The notes under the pieces were generated by a model, which worked only from the letters and a program-made list of their open reading frames with translations, searched no databases and was not told where the DNA came from. Shown one piece after another: positions 25,737-35,347 of a DNA stretch of 35,432 nt; the first letter of the stretch is position 1; every line of letters begins with the position of its first letter. The translations under genes and the position numbers were made by a program. Origin of the DNA: Thermoclostridium caenicola (lineage in GTDB: Bacteria; Bacillota; Clostridia; DSM-8532); the NCBI RefSeq assembly GCF_900142095.1, contig NZ_FQZP01000024.1:1-35432 (forward strand). The letters are read 5' to 3'.

Positions 25737-26981
25737 CTAAAACGTGATACCTCTGATTTGCGCCTTCCATTGATTCACCAGACTGTTGCCGGTCCGCTTC
25801 AGGCGTCCGATTACCCTGCCATCCGGCGCCTCCCCTTCATATTCGAAAGCAAAAAGCGGGTTAAGCTCAATGACACCGTCTTTATATCCCAGAACTTCAC
25901 TGATCTCCATGGTTCGCCGACTATGATCCCTGAGTCTCGACAGGAAGATCATGATGTCCAGGGCGGATGCAATCTGCTTTCGTATAGCATCCAGCGGGAG
26001 CGGCGCCGCCATCAGGACCATGGTTTCCAGCCTTGAAAGCATGTCTCTGGTGGAATTGGCATGCCCCGTGGACATGGACCCGTCATGTCCCGTGTTCATG
26101 GCCTGGAGCATGTCCAGCGCTTCTTCGCCCCTGACCTCTCCGACAATGATCCGTTCCGGCCTCATGCGAAGGCTTGTCCTGATAAGGGATTTCATCCTGA
26201 TCTCCCCTTTGCCCTCAGTATTGGCATTGCGCGTCTCCAGCCGCACCAGGTTTTCAATGGACGAGAGTTGGAGCTCGGCTGAATCCTCTATGGTGACAAT
26301 GCGCTCATTGGGAGGAATCAGGGATGACAGGGCGTTTAGGAAGGACGTCTTTCCCGAACCCGTACCCCCGCAGATGAAGATGTTGTATTTGGATTTGACC
26401 AGCTTGTCGAGGAATTCTGCCGCCTCATGGGTGATGGATTCATATCGGATCAGGTCCTCAATGGTCATGGGCTTTTCGGGAAACTTTCTGATGGTCACGA
26501 TGGGACCGTTCAAGGCTATCGGCGGCAGGACCACATTCACCCTGGAACCGTCTTCCAGGCGGGCATCCACAATGGGCTCCGCTTCGTTGACGGACCGGTT
26601 GACCTTGCCCACAATGACCTGGATGATGTCCTCCAGTCTTTCACGGCTCTCGAACCGGACATCGGTTTTCTGGATGACCCCGTTTTTTTCGATGAAGATC
26701 TTGTCGGGACCATTGATCATGATCTCGGTGATTTCCCGATCGTGGATGAACGGTTCAATGACATCCAGCCTGCGCATCTGGTTGAATACCGCATCCACCA
26801 CAGCCTTGATCTCCAGGGGGTTCAGCGATCGGGAACCGGCTTTTTCAAAGGTGATGGTCTCGATGAGCTCCATGAGTTCCCTGTCCAGATCCGGGCCGCT
26901 GTACTCCAGGGCCAGGTTGCGTCTTAAGGCGATCTCCTGCCTGATTTCCCTGATCAGTTCATGCATTTGCCGTTCATTCAT
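25737..26981 (-). CDS. tadA: Tad secretion ATPase TadA/CpaF
   Basis: The 414-residue protein is the motor ATPase of the Tad machine (GspE/VirB11 superfamily, CpaF type). Motifs are complete: Walker A ICGGTGSGKTSFLNALSS, the Asp box IVTIEDSAELQL, Walker B-like RIIVGEVRGEEALDMLQAMNTGHDGSMSTGHANS with the His box, and an arginine-finger-containing N-terminal half (DGSRVNVVLPP). Helices about 1-60 form the N-terminal domain. It is predicted active and cytosolic, docking on TadB/TadC. It overlaps the preceding TadZ-like gene by eight bases. AAGGGAG precedes the ATG. Confidence 0.95.
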   Translation of the reverse strand: MNERQMHELIREIRQEIALRRNLALEYSGPDLDRELMELIETITFEKAGSRSLNPLEIKAVVDAVFNQMRRLDVIEPFIHDREITEIMINGPDKIFIEKNGVIQKTDVRFESRERLEDIIQVIVGKVNRSVNEAEPIVDARLEDGSRVNVVLPPIALNGPIVTIRKFPEKPMTIEDLIRYESITHEAAEFLDKLVKSKYNIFICGGTGSGKTSFLNALSSLIPPNERIVTIEDSAELQLSSIENLVRLETRNANTEGKGEIRMKSLIRTSLRMRPERIIVGEVRGEEALDMLQAMNTGHDGSMSTGHANSTRDMLSRLETMVLMAAPLPLDAIRKQIASALDIMIFLSRLRDHSRRTMEISEVLGYKDGVIELNPLFAFEYEGEAPDGRVIGRLKRTGNSLVNQWKAQIRGITF

Positions 26982-28062
26982 GGCAACTCCCTTTATCCTC
27001 CTGGTCCAGCAAGGCGGCTATTGCCGAAAAGTCGTTTTCATGCGGAACCCAGTATGCAGCGCCTGGCTCCGCAGGATGCGGTTCCAGTCTGCACTTCGGA
27101 ATATCCGGGAACTGCCCGCTGAAACCGTCCAACCGGCAGACATCTATCAGGAGCAGCCGAAGTTTTGCTTTCAGCCTGTCCAGATCGACCTCTCCCTTTT
27201 CAAGGGCCTGAAGAAATCTTTGCATTTTCACAGATGAGGCTGCCGTGTTCAGGGCAACCGTCCAAACACGGGCCGCCCGTTCCATGAGCCCGGGGATCAG
27301 CCCAAACATGCCTGTCTCCGTTGCCAGGACTATCTCTTCAAAATCGCCCTCCCTGTCGGTGGCGGATAACAGGTTGTCCATATCGGACCATTCGACGGTT
27401 TCCGGCGTTACCAGCCCGCATGGCGCGGCAAGGAAATGAACACCGCTTGCCAAATCCCTGGTCAGACAGGACTCAAGCCGCATGAACAGGTTATCCCTGT
27501 TGGATTTGAGGTAATATAGCATTTCATTGAGCCCCCTGGTGCCGGTGCCGTTGAAATAAAGCTGGGTTGTTTGTGCCTGTTCCAGAGAGATGTAAAGGGT
27601 TTTCCTGCCTCTGGAACCGAAAAGCCGGGCGACCGCCGGGGCGACCGGGTTTAAGGCATCGGCTCCGTCCAGGTAGACGACCAGTGTGATGTTCTGCCTG
27701 TGCTTTTCCCTGGCATGCATTCCCGGCATGCGATCCGCACAAAGGGTGAGGATATCCTTCGCCAGTTCCTCGGCCGGCCGGTACTTGTCAACACGCGGCA
27801 CATCAAGGCTTATCGGCTCATGGGAACCGTCGTCCAGAATCAGGATACCCGTCTGAGGAAGACAGGACAGGACCTGGCGTGCCAGATCAAGGGAGATGAC
27901 TGCCATATCCGCCTGCCCGCCGCTTTCAGCCCACGCCTGAAAGCTTTCGGGATGGGTCAGTATCTCGATGGAAAACTGGTAGGGCATATGTTTGTGCAGC
28001 CATGCGGCAAGCTTTTCTATGTACAGCCTGTCTGTGTCTGCCAGGACAAGATGTACGGACAT
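26974..28062 (-). CDS. TadZ/CpaE-like protein lacking the Walker A lysine
   Basis: The 362-residue protein resembles TadZ/CpaE in layout: a receiver-like N-terminal domain (about 1-110, starting VHLVLADTDRLYIEKL) and a MinD/ParA-like domain (about 120-340). In active members the second domain opens with KGGxGKT. Here the equivalent strand reads ITLVVYLDGADALN, with no P-loop lysine or Thr, so ATP hydrolysis is unlikely. TadZ normally localises the machine to a cell pole or site, and some members are already ATPase-deficient. It is the first gene of the Tad-like operon, with AGGAG nine bases before the ATG and a sigma-A-like promoter 55 bases further up. Identity rests mainly on layout and gene order, so the call is moderate. 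Confidence 0.7.
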   Translation of the reverse strand: MSVHLVLADTDRLYIEKLAAWLHKHMPYQFSIEILTHPESFQAWAESGGQADMAVISLDLARQVLSCLPQTGILILDDGSHEPISLDVPRVDKYRPAEELAKDILTLCADRMPGMHAREKHRQNITLVVYLDGADALNPVAPAVARLFGSRGRKTLYISLEQAQTTQLYFNGTGTRGLNEMLYYLKSNRDNLFMRLESCLTRDLASGVHFLAAPCGLVTPETVEWSDMDNLLSATDREGDFEEIVLATETGMFGLIPGLMERAARVWTVALNTAASSVKMQRFLQALEKGEVDLDRLKAKLRLLLIDVCRLDGFSGQFPDIPKCRLEPHPAEPGAAYWVPHENDFSAIAALLDQEDKGSCHE

Positions 28063-28116
28063 ACCCGGTCTCTCCTATATTCTTTTTGTAATTCTAAATT
28101 TTGGTATTCAGATATT

Positions 28117-28145
28117 ATTTTACTATATGATAAAAGTTATGTCTA
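28117..28145 (-). promoter_or_regulatory. Sigma-A-type promoter of the Tad-like operon
   Basis: On the minus strand TAGACA (28145-28140) and TAAAAT (28122-28117) are separated by exactly 17 bases; each hexamer matches five of six consensus positions. The site lies 54 bases upstream of the tadZ-like ATG in an AT-rich stretch, which contrasts with the GC-richer coding DNA around it. Confidence 0.55.
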
Positions 28146-28257
28146 TACTGAATTATCATGAATTTACATAATATTTAATTTTATTCTTTGCCCTGACAGA
28201 ATCCGGACAGGTGGAGGAAGAATTTGTCGGGAGCCGGAACGAATTGAAAAAGCATGC

Positions 28258-28284
28258 AAAAAAGGCGGCTTTTCAGCCGCCTTT
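28258..28284 (-). terminator. Rho-independent terminator of rpoD
   Basis: A perfect 10-bp stem (AAAGGCGGCT / AGCCGCCTTT, 28261-28270 with 28275-28284) and four-base loop are followed on the minus strand by a T-run. It lies 16 bases downstream of the rpoD stop. It isolates the housekeeping operon from the Tad-like locus. Confidence 0.9.
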
Positions 28285-28299
28285 CGGTTCGCATGCCTG

Positions 28300-29562
<1,263 letters not shown>

Positions 29563-29596
29563 TCAGGTAACACACCCCTCGTCAGTTAAATGGTAT

Positions 29597-31393
29597 CTAG
29601 AGCTTCTTCTTCAGTTCGGCTATTTTTTCAGCGCGTATGCTGAACTCCAGCCCCAATTGCTGTCTGATTTCGCCGTCCTGTTCGTTTTTGATCCTCTCTA
29701 TGGTTTGCTTCTGCAGATCTTCCAGCTTCAAGATCTCAAGCTTGTACAGGATCTGCCGGATTGCTTTTTCCGGTTCTTTAACCTCGCCCTTTGTTTCGGA
29801 CAGCCGCACGAGATAGCCGGCGCTGCCCGGATCCAAATCGTTCAGGAGTTCAGCCAGAACACAGCTTTTGTTTTCTTCCAGTTTCCTGTACAATTTCCTG
29901 GCAATCTCCCCGGCCTGCCTGTCCCTGAATGATTCCAGATCATAGTTCTGGGAAATCAAATTAAAAAACCGGTTTTCATGGCACAGCAGCACAAGAAGCA
30001 TGTGCTCCAGTTCGGAGTAGCGTGCGTCGAAACCTTCCCTGTTCTGTATTGCCGGCAACTTGTCCCTTCCATCCCTGACGGACCTGGAATAATCTCCTGA
30101 TCTGCTCTTACGGCTTGCTCTCCTGTTTATCTCTTCCAGCAGGGATTCATATGAGATTCCATATTCCTGCGCATAATTTTTCGCGTAGAGTTCACGCTCA
30201 ATAGGGTTATCATGCTCTGCCAGCGTATCTGCAATGCCGTTAAGCAGTTTTAGTTTATCTTCTAGGGTATCCAAATTATGCATATTTCTCTGTACCCTGA
30301 TTTTATAGTCCAGCAGGGATATTGCCCTGTCTATAAGGTTTTTAAACTTATCGGGGCCATGAATTCTGATATACTCGTCCGGATCCTTCCCTTCGGGCAG
30401 GATCAGCACCTTGACATTGCAGCCTGTCTCTTCCAGGATATCCAGTCCGCGCATGGTGGCTGCCTGTCCGGCTGAATCCGAGTCGTAGGCGATGATGACC
30501 TCTTCAGAGTATTTTTTCAGAATCCAGGCCTGCATGCGGGTCAGCGCTGTGCCCAGGGATGCCACCGCAAAGTCTATGCCCGCCTGGTGCAGTGAGATCA
30601 CATCCATGTAGCCCTCTACGATGAGCAGCCTTTTGGACGGACTCATTCTTGCATAATTGAGACCGTAGAGCTCGCGGCTTTTATTATACACGGGCGTATC
30701 GGGCGAGTTCATGTACTTGGGCATCGACCCGTCCAGGACACGTCCGCCGAAGCCGACAATATTCCCACGGATATCGAAGATGGGAAACATGATCCTGTCC
30801 CTGAAACGGTCAACCAGTTCCCCGCTTTTTGCCCGGATGGAGAGCCCGGACTTGATCAGCAAATCCGCCGGAAAATGTTGCTTCAGCAATTCCCTGGTCA
30901 GCCCATCCCATTCTGCGGGAGCATATCCGAGGCCGAACTGCTTGATGGTCTTGGCCAGCAGACCTCTTTTTTTGAGGTAATTCTGGGCTTTCAGACCATC
31001 CTTCCCGGCCAGGGACCTGAAATAGAACCTGGCAGCCTGCCGGTTAATCTCAAGGATTACCTTGCGCTGCTCAGCCTTCTCCCGTTCTTGCGGATCCTCA
31101 GTTTCGGGCAGGGCAATCCCGGCTCTGTCGGCCAGAAACTTCAAGGCCTCAACGAACTCCAGGTTTTCAATGTTCATAATGAAATGGATGACGCTGCCAC
31201 CCTTATTGCATCCGAAGCAGTAAAAGAACTGCTTGTTGGGCTCCACGCTGAAGGACGGTGTTTTCTCGTTGTGGAACGGACACAGTCCCCAGTAGCTTCT
31301 GCCCTTTTTTTCAAGCTTCACATAACCGGAAACCACTTCCACAATATCATTGCGAAGCCTGACTTCCTCGATAATCTGCTCAGGATATAACAT
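29597..31393 (-). CDS. dnaG: DNA primase DnaG
   Basis: DnaG lays down RNA primers at the replication fork. The 598-residue protein has the CHC2 zinc domain (CPFHNEKTPSFSVEP with FYCFGCNKGG), the RNA polymerase N-domain, the Toprim core with LLIVEGYMDVISLHQAGID and IIAYDSDSAGQAA, and a helical C-terminal region (about 440-598) that should bind the replicative helicase. GAGG lies eight bases before the ATG. It sits between dgt and rpoD, the usual order of the macromolecular synthesis operon in clostridia. Confidence 0.97.
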   Translation of the reverse strand: MLYPEQIIEEVRLRNDIVEVVSGYVKLEKKGRSYWGLCPFHNEKTPSFSVEPNKQFFYCFGCNKGGSVIHFIMNIENLEFVEALKFLADRAGIALPETEDPQEREKAEQRKVILEINRQAARFYFRSLAGKDGLKAQNYLKKRGLLAKTIKQFGLGYAPAEWDGLTRELLKQHFPADLLIKSGLSIRAKSGELVDRFRDRIMFPIFDIRGNIVGFGGRVLDGSMPKYMNSPDTPVYNKSRELYGLNYARMSPSKRLLIVEGYMDVISLHQAGIDFAVASLGTALTRMQAWILKKYSEEVIIAYDSDSAGQAATMRGLDILEETGCNVKVLILPEGKDPDEYIRIHGPDKFKNLIDRAISLLDYKIRVQRNMHNLDTLEDKLKLLNGIADTLAEHDNPIERELYAKNYAQEYGISYESLLEEINRRASRKSRSGDYSRSVRDGRDKLPAIQNREGFDARYSELEHMLLVLLCHENRFFNLISQNYDLESFRDRQAGEIARKLYRKLEENKSCVLAELLNDLDPGSAGYLVRLSETKGEVKEPEKAIRQILYKLEILKLEDLQKQTIERIKNEQDGEIRQQLGLEFSIRAEKIAELKKKL

Positions 31394-31479
31394 ACGAAAA
31401 CCTCATAGCAATATTATTCGACATATTGCCCAAATTTCCTTCTCTGAGGTGAAAAAATAAACAGCATGGCAGTTCTTCC

Positions 31480-32481
31480 CTATTCAAGCCATGAAACGGG
31501 AACAAAGATTTCATTGAATTTTCTGACCGCATAGCGATCGGTCATGCCCGCCACATAATCGGTCACGCATTGTTCCAGGCCTACGTCATGGATGCTGTTA
31601 CGAAAATCGTCAGGCAGATAATCCGGATGTTCCATCAGCCAGATAAAAAGTTCCCGAAGCATGCGTTCCGCCTTGGTTTCCTCTTTTTTGGCCGCTGAAC
31701 CGATATAGACTTTTTGGAACATGAAATCGCGGAGCAGGTTGGTGGCCTCCTGGAATTCCCTGCTCATCCGGATGCCCTGACCGTCCCCGCTGTTTTCTAT
31801 GATGTTGACAATCATGTTATTGATACGCTGCGATGAACTCCTCCCCAATATGGCCGCGGCTTCCTTCGGGATATCTTCCTCCCTCAGGATGCCACCGCGG
31901 ATGGCATCTTCAATATCATGGTTGATATAGGCTATCTTATCCGCATAACGGATGATCTGCCCCTCCAGTGTGGCGGGCAGCCTGTCTCCCGTGTGGCATT
32001 GTATACCGTCCAGGACTTCCCATGTCAGGTTCAGGCCTTTTCTGTCCTTTTCCAGGAAGGACACCACCCGGACGCTTTGCTCATTATGCTTGAACCCTTT
32101 TGAGACCATCCTGTCCAGAACGCGTTCGCCTGCATGGCCAAAGGGCGTATGGCCCAAATCGTGGCCGAGGGCAATGGCTTCGGTCAAATCCTCGTTGAGC
32201 CTTAAGCCCCTGGCAATGGTGCGCGCTATCTGGGACACCTCCAGCGTATGGGTCAGCCGTGTCCTGTAATGATCGCCCTCAGGGGATATGAAGACCTGGG
32301 TTTTATGCTTGAGCCGCCTGAAAGCCTTGGAATAAATAATGCGATCCCGATCCCGCTGGAAATCGGTTCTGACATCGCATTTTTCTTCAGGTCTCTCCCT
32401 TCCCCGGCTGTTCCTGCTGAGCGTGGCATACGGGCTTAAGTTTTTTTCCTCCAGTTCCTCAAGATAGGTGCGCACTGACAT
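31480..32481 (-). CDS. dgt: dGTP triphosphohydrolase-like HD-domain protein
   Basis: The 333-residue protein has the HD-type phosphohydrolase fold of Dgt/dNTPases. Metal-site residues are visible in RLTHTLEVSQIARTIARGL and ALGHDLGHTPFGHAGE, with a later Asp in RYADKIAYINHDIEDA. Such enzymes hydrolyse dNTPs to nucleosides and triphosphate, or are regulators of dNTP pools. Two overlapping ribosome sites (GGAGG and GGGAGG) precede the ATG, implying strong translation. It is the first gene of the dgt-dnaG-rpoD block. The 214-base gap to abrB contains the abrB terminator, so dgt must have its own promoter there, but I could not pick it with confidence. Confidence 0.9.
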   Translation of the reverse strand: MSVRTYLEELEEKNLSPYATLSRNSRGRERPEEKCDVRTDFQRDRDRIIYSKAFRRLKHKTQVFISPEGDHYRTRLTHTLEVSQIARTIARGLRLNEDLTEAIALGHDLGHTPFGHAGERVLDRMVSKGFKHNEQSVRVVSFLEKDRKGLNLTWEVLDGIQCHTGDRLPATLEGQIIRYADKIAYINHDIEDAIRGGILREEDIPKEAAAILGRSSSQRINNMIVNIIENSGDGQGIRMSREFQEATNLLRDFMFQKVYIGSAAKKEETKAERMLRELFIWLMEHPDYLPDDFRNSIHDVGLEQCVTDYVAGMTDRYAVRKFNEIFVPVSWLE

Positions 32482-32647
32482 GAGAATCCTCCCTCAACAC
32501 CTCCACGGTGATATATCCGGATGTACACATACTATATATACCCAACCGGACAGGAATTCCATGTCTTTTCTGCCAACTGTTCTTGAGCCGCTCCTCGTTA
32601 CAAACCGATTCAGGACGTTTTCAGACCCGCCCGCAGGGACGGGCGAT

Positions 32648-32671
32648 AAAAAAAAGGCGGTTCTGCCGCCT
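32648..32671 (-). terminator. Rho-independent terminator of abrB
   Basis: AGGCGG / CCGCCT (32655-32660 with 32666-32671) with a five-base loop is followed on the minus strand by eight T residues. It lies about 25 bases after the abrB stop. A second hairpin, CGCCCG / CGGGCG, lies just beyond it. Confidence 0.85.
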
Positions 32672-32694
32672 GAATTTATACATCAAAGTATCAT

Positions 32695-32934
32695 TTACAT
32701 ATCCTTAAGGCAGTCGTGGCAGACGATTTTACCCTTGAAGTTGATGACATTTTCCTTTGCCTGATCGCAGAAAACACATCTCGGAACATATTTGTCCAGC
32801 ACAACGTTTCCGTCATCATCCACATACATCTCTATATCGTCGCCCTCGTTAATGTTAAGTTCCTTGCGAAGTGACTTCGGAAGAACGATTCTGCCCAGCG
32901 AATCCAGTTTTCTAACATATCCAGTAGCCCTCAT
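32695..32934 (-). CDS. abrB: AbrB-family transition-state regulator
   Basis: The 79-residue DNA-binding protein has the swapped-hairpin AbrB fold (MRATGYVRKLDSLGRIVLPKSLRKEL, then DDIEMYVDDDGNVVL). A C-terminal CVFC...CHDC tail could bind zinc and resembles AbrB/SpoVT-like proteins of clostridia. AbrB represses stationary-phase genes during growth; in spore formers it acts upstream of sporulation. I chose the ATG at 32934, with GGGAGGA seven bases upstream, over an ATG at 32970 that has no such site. A promoter with an extended -10 lies directly upstream. The gene is transcribed toward dgt but is closed off by a terminator. Confidence 0.9.
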   Translation of the reverse strand: MRATGYVRKLDSLGRIVLPKSLRKELNINEGDDIEMYVDDDGNVVLDKYVPRCVFCDQAKENVINFKGKIVCHDCLKDM

Positions 32935-32981
32935 TCTAAAATCCTCCCAAACATTACTGAAAATCATCAATATCCAATTGA

Positions 32982-33009
32982 ATTATATCATAAATTGTCA
33001 TAAAGTGAA
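32982..33009 (-). promoter_or_regulatory. Promoter of abrB with extended -10
   Basis: On the minus strand a perfect TATAAT (32987-32982) is preceded by TGA, giving an extended -10 (TGNTATAAT). TTCACT lies 16 bases upstream as a weak -35. The region is AT-rich and sits about 48 bases before the abrB ATG. Confidence 0.6.
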
Positions 33010-33138
33010 TAGAAAAATTTAAAAAAACCCAGAGAATTTTCTAAAAATTTGGTAATTACCCCATTTTAAAGGATATTCCATAAAAGGATGGTCCTATCAG
33101 GGTTCCGTGCATTGACAGCCATCCATTTTTAACCTAGG

Positions 33139-33594
33139 ATGATATCTATACAGATCTTATGCTGTAATCTGTTTACGCTTTAATCTTTCATAGCCGCTGC
33201 GGCTTCAGCCGTGAACAATGCCGACAAGCTTACCATTACAGCAGGCCCATTCAGGAGTAAAACCGGGCAAGTCCTGGTAGTGCTCCACAATCAGGATCCC
33301 ATGACCGGTCCGGGTGTCTCCTATCAGGTTCTGGAAATCACAGGCGATGAAATTGTGGCTGAATTCTTCAATATCCCCTATGGGGAATACGCGGCCGTGG
33401 TGATCCATGATGAGAACCGGAACCAGAATCTGGACTTTGCCGGAAACCGTCCTTCGGAGGGAATCGGCACATCCGGCCGGAACAAACCTTTTGAAGGGCC
33501 CCCTGTTTTTGACGCGTGCAAGTTCCGGTATGGACCCGAACAGAACACGGTTTACATTCCCCTGTGCTATAGCGATATTCCGGCAATGTACTGA
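33139..33594 (+). pseudogene. DUF2141-like secreted protein gene with broken 5' end
   Basis: From 33211 to 33594 the frame encodes a DUF2141-type beta-sandwich domain: KTGQVLVVLHNQD, YGEYAAVVIHDENRNQNLDF, PSEGIGTSG and FEGPPVFDACKF. Relatives are secreted and begin with a signal peptide. Here a GTG at 33211 has no ribosome site. The codons just before it spell SFIAAAASAVNNA, which looks like the end of a signal peptide, but a TAA at 33181-33183 separates it from an upstream in-frame ATG at 33139. I therefore read this as a recently inactivated gene, or one translated from an atypical start. The downstream transposon suggests a region open to decay. The function of DUF2141 proteins is not known to me. 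Confidence 0.6.
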
Positions 33595-33629
33595 TGCAGG
33601 CATTGCCGTGTGCCTTTTGGGCGTTTCCA

Positions 33630-33688
33630 ACCGGGGAGCATCCGACCTCATAACCGGCAACAACCGGCCGCCTGGAAACCTCCCCGGT
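33630..33688. repeat. Unexplained inverted repeat downstream of the DUF2141-like gene
   Basis: ACCGGGGAG (33630-33638) and CTCCCCGGT (33680-33688) are exact reverse complements 41 bases apart. A smaller CCGG repeat lies between them. There is no T-run after either arm, so it is not a typical terminator. Confidence 0.35.
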
Positions 33689-33863
33689 AAGCTTTTGCAC
33701 TGCGGCGACAGCATCATGTCCTGCAAACCTCGACTGAAATATCACGCTTTTTAAAATTGGGTATGTCAATAGTTTGTGAAAATGTCACCCCTAAAAGGAG
33801 TTAATTATTCCGAGAAAATGTCACCTTCCAGGGTTTTAAAAAGTATAGTTATGTCGCTAGGTA

Positions 33864-33901
33864 TGTCAAGGGTAAATAAACGAGCAAGCTCGCCCTTGAC
33901 A
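33864..33901. repeat. Nested stem-loop downstream of the transposase
   Basis: TGTCAAGGG (33864-33872) pairs with CCCTTGACA (33893-33901), enclosing CGAGC-AA-GCTCG (33881-33892). It lies between the transposase stop and the left end of the IS and has no T-run. It may protect the transcript end or block read-in. Confidence 0.4.
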
Positions 33902-33943
33902 CACCTTCGCTCCATAACAAAATAGTTAGTAGACCCTGTAAGG

Positions 33944-35266
33944 TTAAGCATCTTTCTTTAGAAATATTTCTTCAAGCATTTGTAGGATCTCACTGTTGCT
34001 TTCTGCAAAACTTAATTTAGGCCATAATTCATGACCGTATTTGTAGTAATGATGCGCAGGTGGACGATAAGTACTTTTTTCTTTAGCAGGGGTAGGAGTT
34101 TTTGTTTTCTTAGGTTTAATAAAAGGAACAACTTCATAAACTGCCTTTTTGTATTTAACTCTTACCCCAAAAACAGGACTAATTAAGACCTCCACTAGTG
34201 ATTTTGGTGGTATGTAAGCCGTATGTCCATTTGAAACAGGCTGAAAATGCCTGCCTTTAAAGGAAAACACACCGCCGTTATCGATAGTTCTAATTTGTTT
34301 AAAACATAAGATATTATCAATAAACAAATCTTCCCTAAGGGGAGTATATGCAACTTTTGAGTTGGCAGGTTCTACGGCAAAATTCTCATTAAATTTAGGG
34401 ATATAGCTTAATAAAAACTGATTGGCCTCATGAATATTAGTAATGCCAGCTATCTTAAATTCTACAGGTAATCTACTTTGCAAAGTATCCCATAGTCTTT
34501 CTACCCGTCCTTTAGCTTGAGGCGATTGGGCGGGAATGAGTGTGATGCCTAATTCATTCATAGCACGTCCAAACTGGGTATCATTAATAACTTTGCCGGC
34601 TAATTGTTCTTCAAGAGAAATTTTATCTGCCTTTGGGGAGCGAAAAATGGTGTGTTTATCAGAATAAATACTTGTTGGTATACCGTAATTTAAAAGAATT
34701 TGCCTTGTAACTTCAAAATAACCTTGTAGACACTCATTTTTAGTAAGATAAAGGCCTACGATTTTACCGGTAGCATCATCAATTGCACCATGTAGAGCGT
34801 AAATTTGCTTATCACCGAACCAATTAAAAGGGGTTGCATCTATTTGAATAAGTAAACCCTCTTGAGCTTTACGTTTACGCCTATGGTGTGCTTTAATCTT
34901 ACGTCGTTTTTTAGGACTGTTAAAGCCGGCATTAGTTAAAATATTGTAGAGAGGTTTATAGCTAATTTTAATGCCCTCATGTTCTTTTAAAAGCTCCTGA
35001 AAATGAAGGAAATTAGAATCCTTGTATGTTTCAGATTTTCTTAGTGCAATAATTTCCTCAACTAAATCATCCGAAAAAGCATGCACAGGTTTACGACCAG
35101 TATTTTTGTGAATTAAGAACGCCGGCCCTTTTTCCCTCACTCCCTTTTTAAGCCTTTTTACTTGGCGTTCACTAAGGCCTAAACTTTCTGCAGCATCTCG
35201 GGTAGTTAAATTACCTTCAATGAGTTGAGAAATTACTGTATACCTATTTAGTTGTTTTTGAGACAT
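33944..35266 (-). CDS. DDE transposase (integrase-core, ISNCY-like)
   Basis: The 440-residue transposase has an N-terminal helix-turn-helix (TTRDAAESLGLSERQVKRL), a second winged-helix-like block, then an integrase-core with the DDE triad visible in LIQIDATPFNW, SIYSDKHTIF and GRVERLWDTLQ. The C-terminal part contains GGVFSFKGRHFQP and a basic tail. The layout matches ISNCY/IS481-like transposases, though the exact family needs a search. I chose the ATG at 35266 because GAGGTG lies nine bases upstream; an ATG at 35290 lies upstream without such a site. No frameshift or stop is seen, so it should be functional. Confidence 0.9.
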   Translation of the reverse strand: MSQKQLNRYTVISQLIEGNLTTRDAAESLGLSERQVKRLKKGVREKGPAFLIHKNTGRKPVHAFSDDLVEEIIALRKSETYKDSNFLHFQELLKEHEGIKISYKPLYNILTNAGFNSPKKRRKIKAHHRRKRKAQEGLLIQIDATPFNWFGDKQIYALHGAIDDATGKIVGLYLTKNECLQGYFEVTRQILLNYGIPTSIYSDKHTIFRSPKADKISLEEQLAGKVINDTQFGRAMNELGITLIPAQSPQAKGRVERLWDTLQSRLPVEFKIAGITNIHEANQFLLSYIPKFNENFAVEPANSKVAYTPLREDLFIDNILCFKQIRTIDNGGVFSFKGRHFQPVSNGHTAYIPPKSLVEVLISPVFGVRVKYKKAVYEVVPFIKPKKTKTPTPAKEKSTYRPPAHHYYKYGHELWPKLSFAESNSEILQMLEEIFLKKDA

Positions 35267-35347
35267 AAGATAATACACCTCGTTCTTCATAGTGACATTT
35301 TATCGGAATAATTACGAGGTGACATTATCATAGAATAGGTCAATTGA

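Larger units (their letters stand above)
33770..35338 (-). mobile_element. Insertion sequence with DDE transposase (unclassified family)
   Basis: The element is bounded by imperfect compound terminal repeats. At the left AATGTCACC (33781-33789) and TAATTATTCCGA...AAAATGTCAC (33802-33824) face the same pair in reverse at the right (35319-35327 and 35291-35314). Between the two blocks the left end has about eight extra bases. A six-base GTCAAT is found just outside or at both edges (33765-33770 and 35339-35344) and could be the target duplication, but the edges are not exact. The element is AT-richer than the surrounding genes and carries one gene. Confidence 0.65.

Noticed and set aside
25951-27237. 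Long plus-strand open frame of 428 codons
   Set aside because: It is antisense to tadA, has a Ser/Met/Arg-skewed composition and no recognisable motif; tadA has full ATPase motifs.
33205-33726. Minus-strand open frame over the DUF2141-like gene
   Set aside because: The plus-strand reading has clear DUF2141 motifs; the minus frame shows none.
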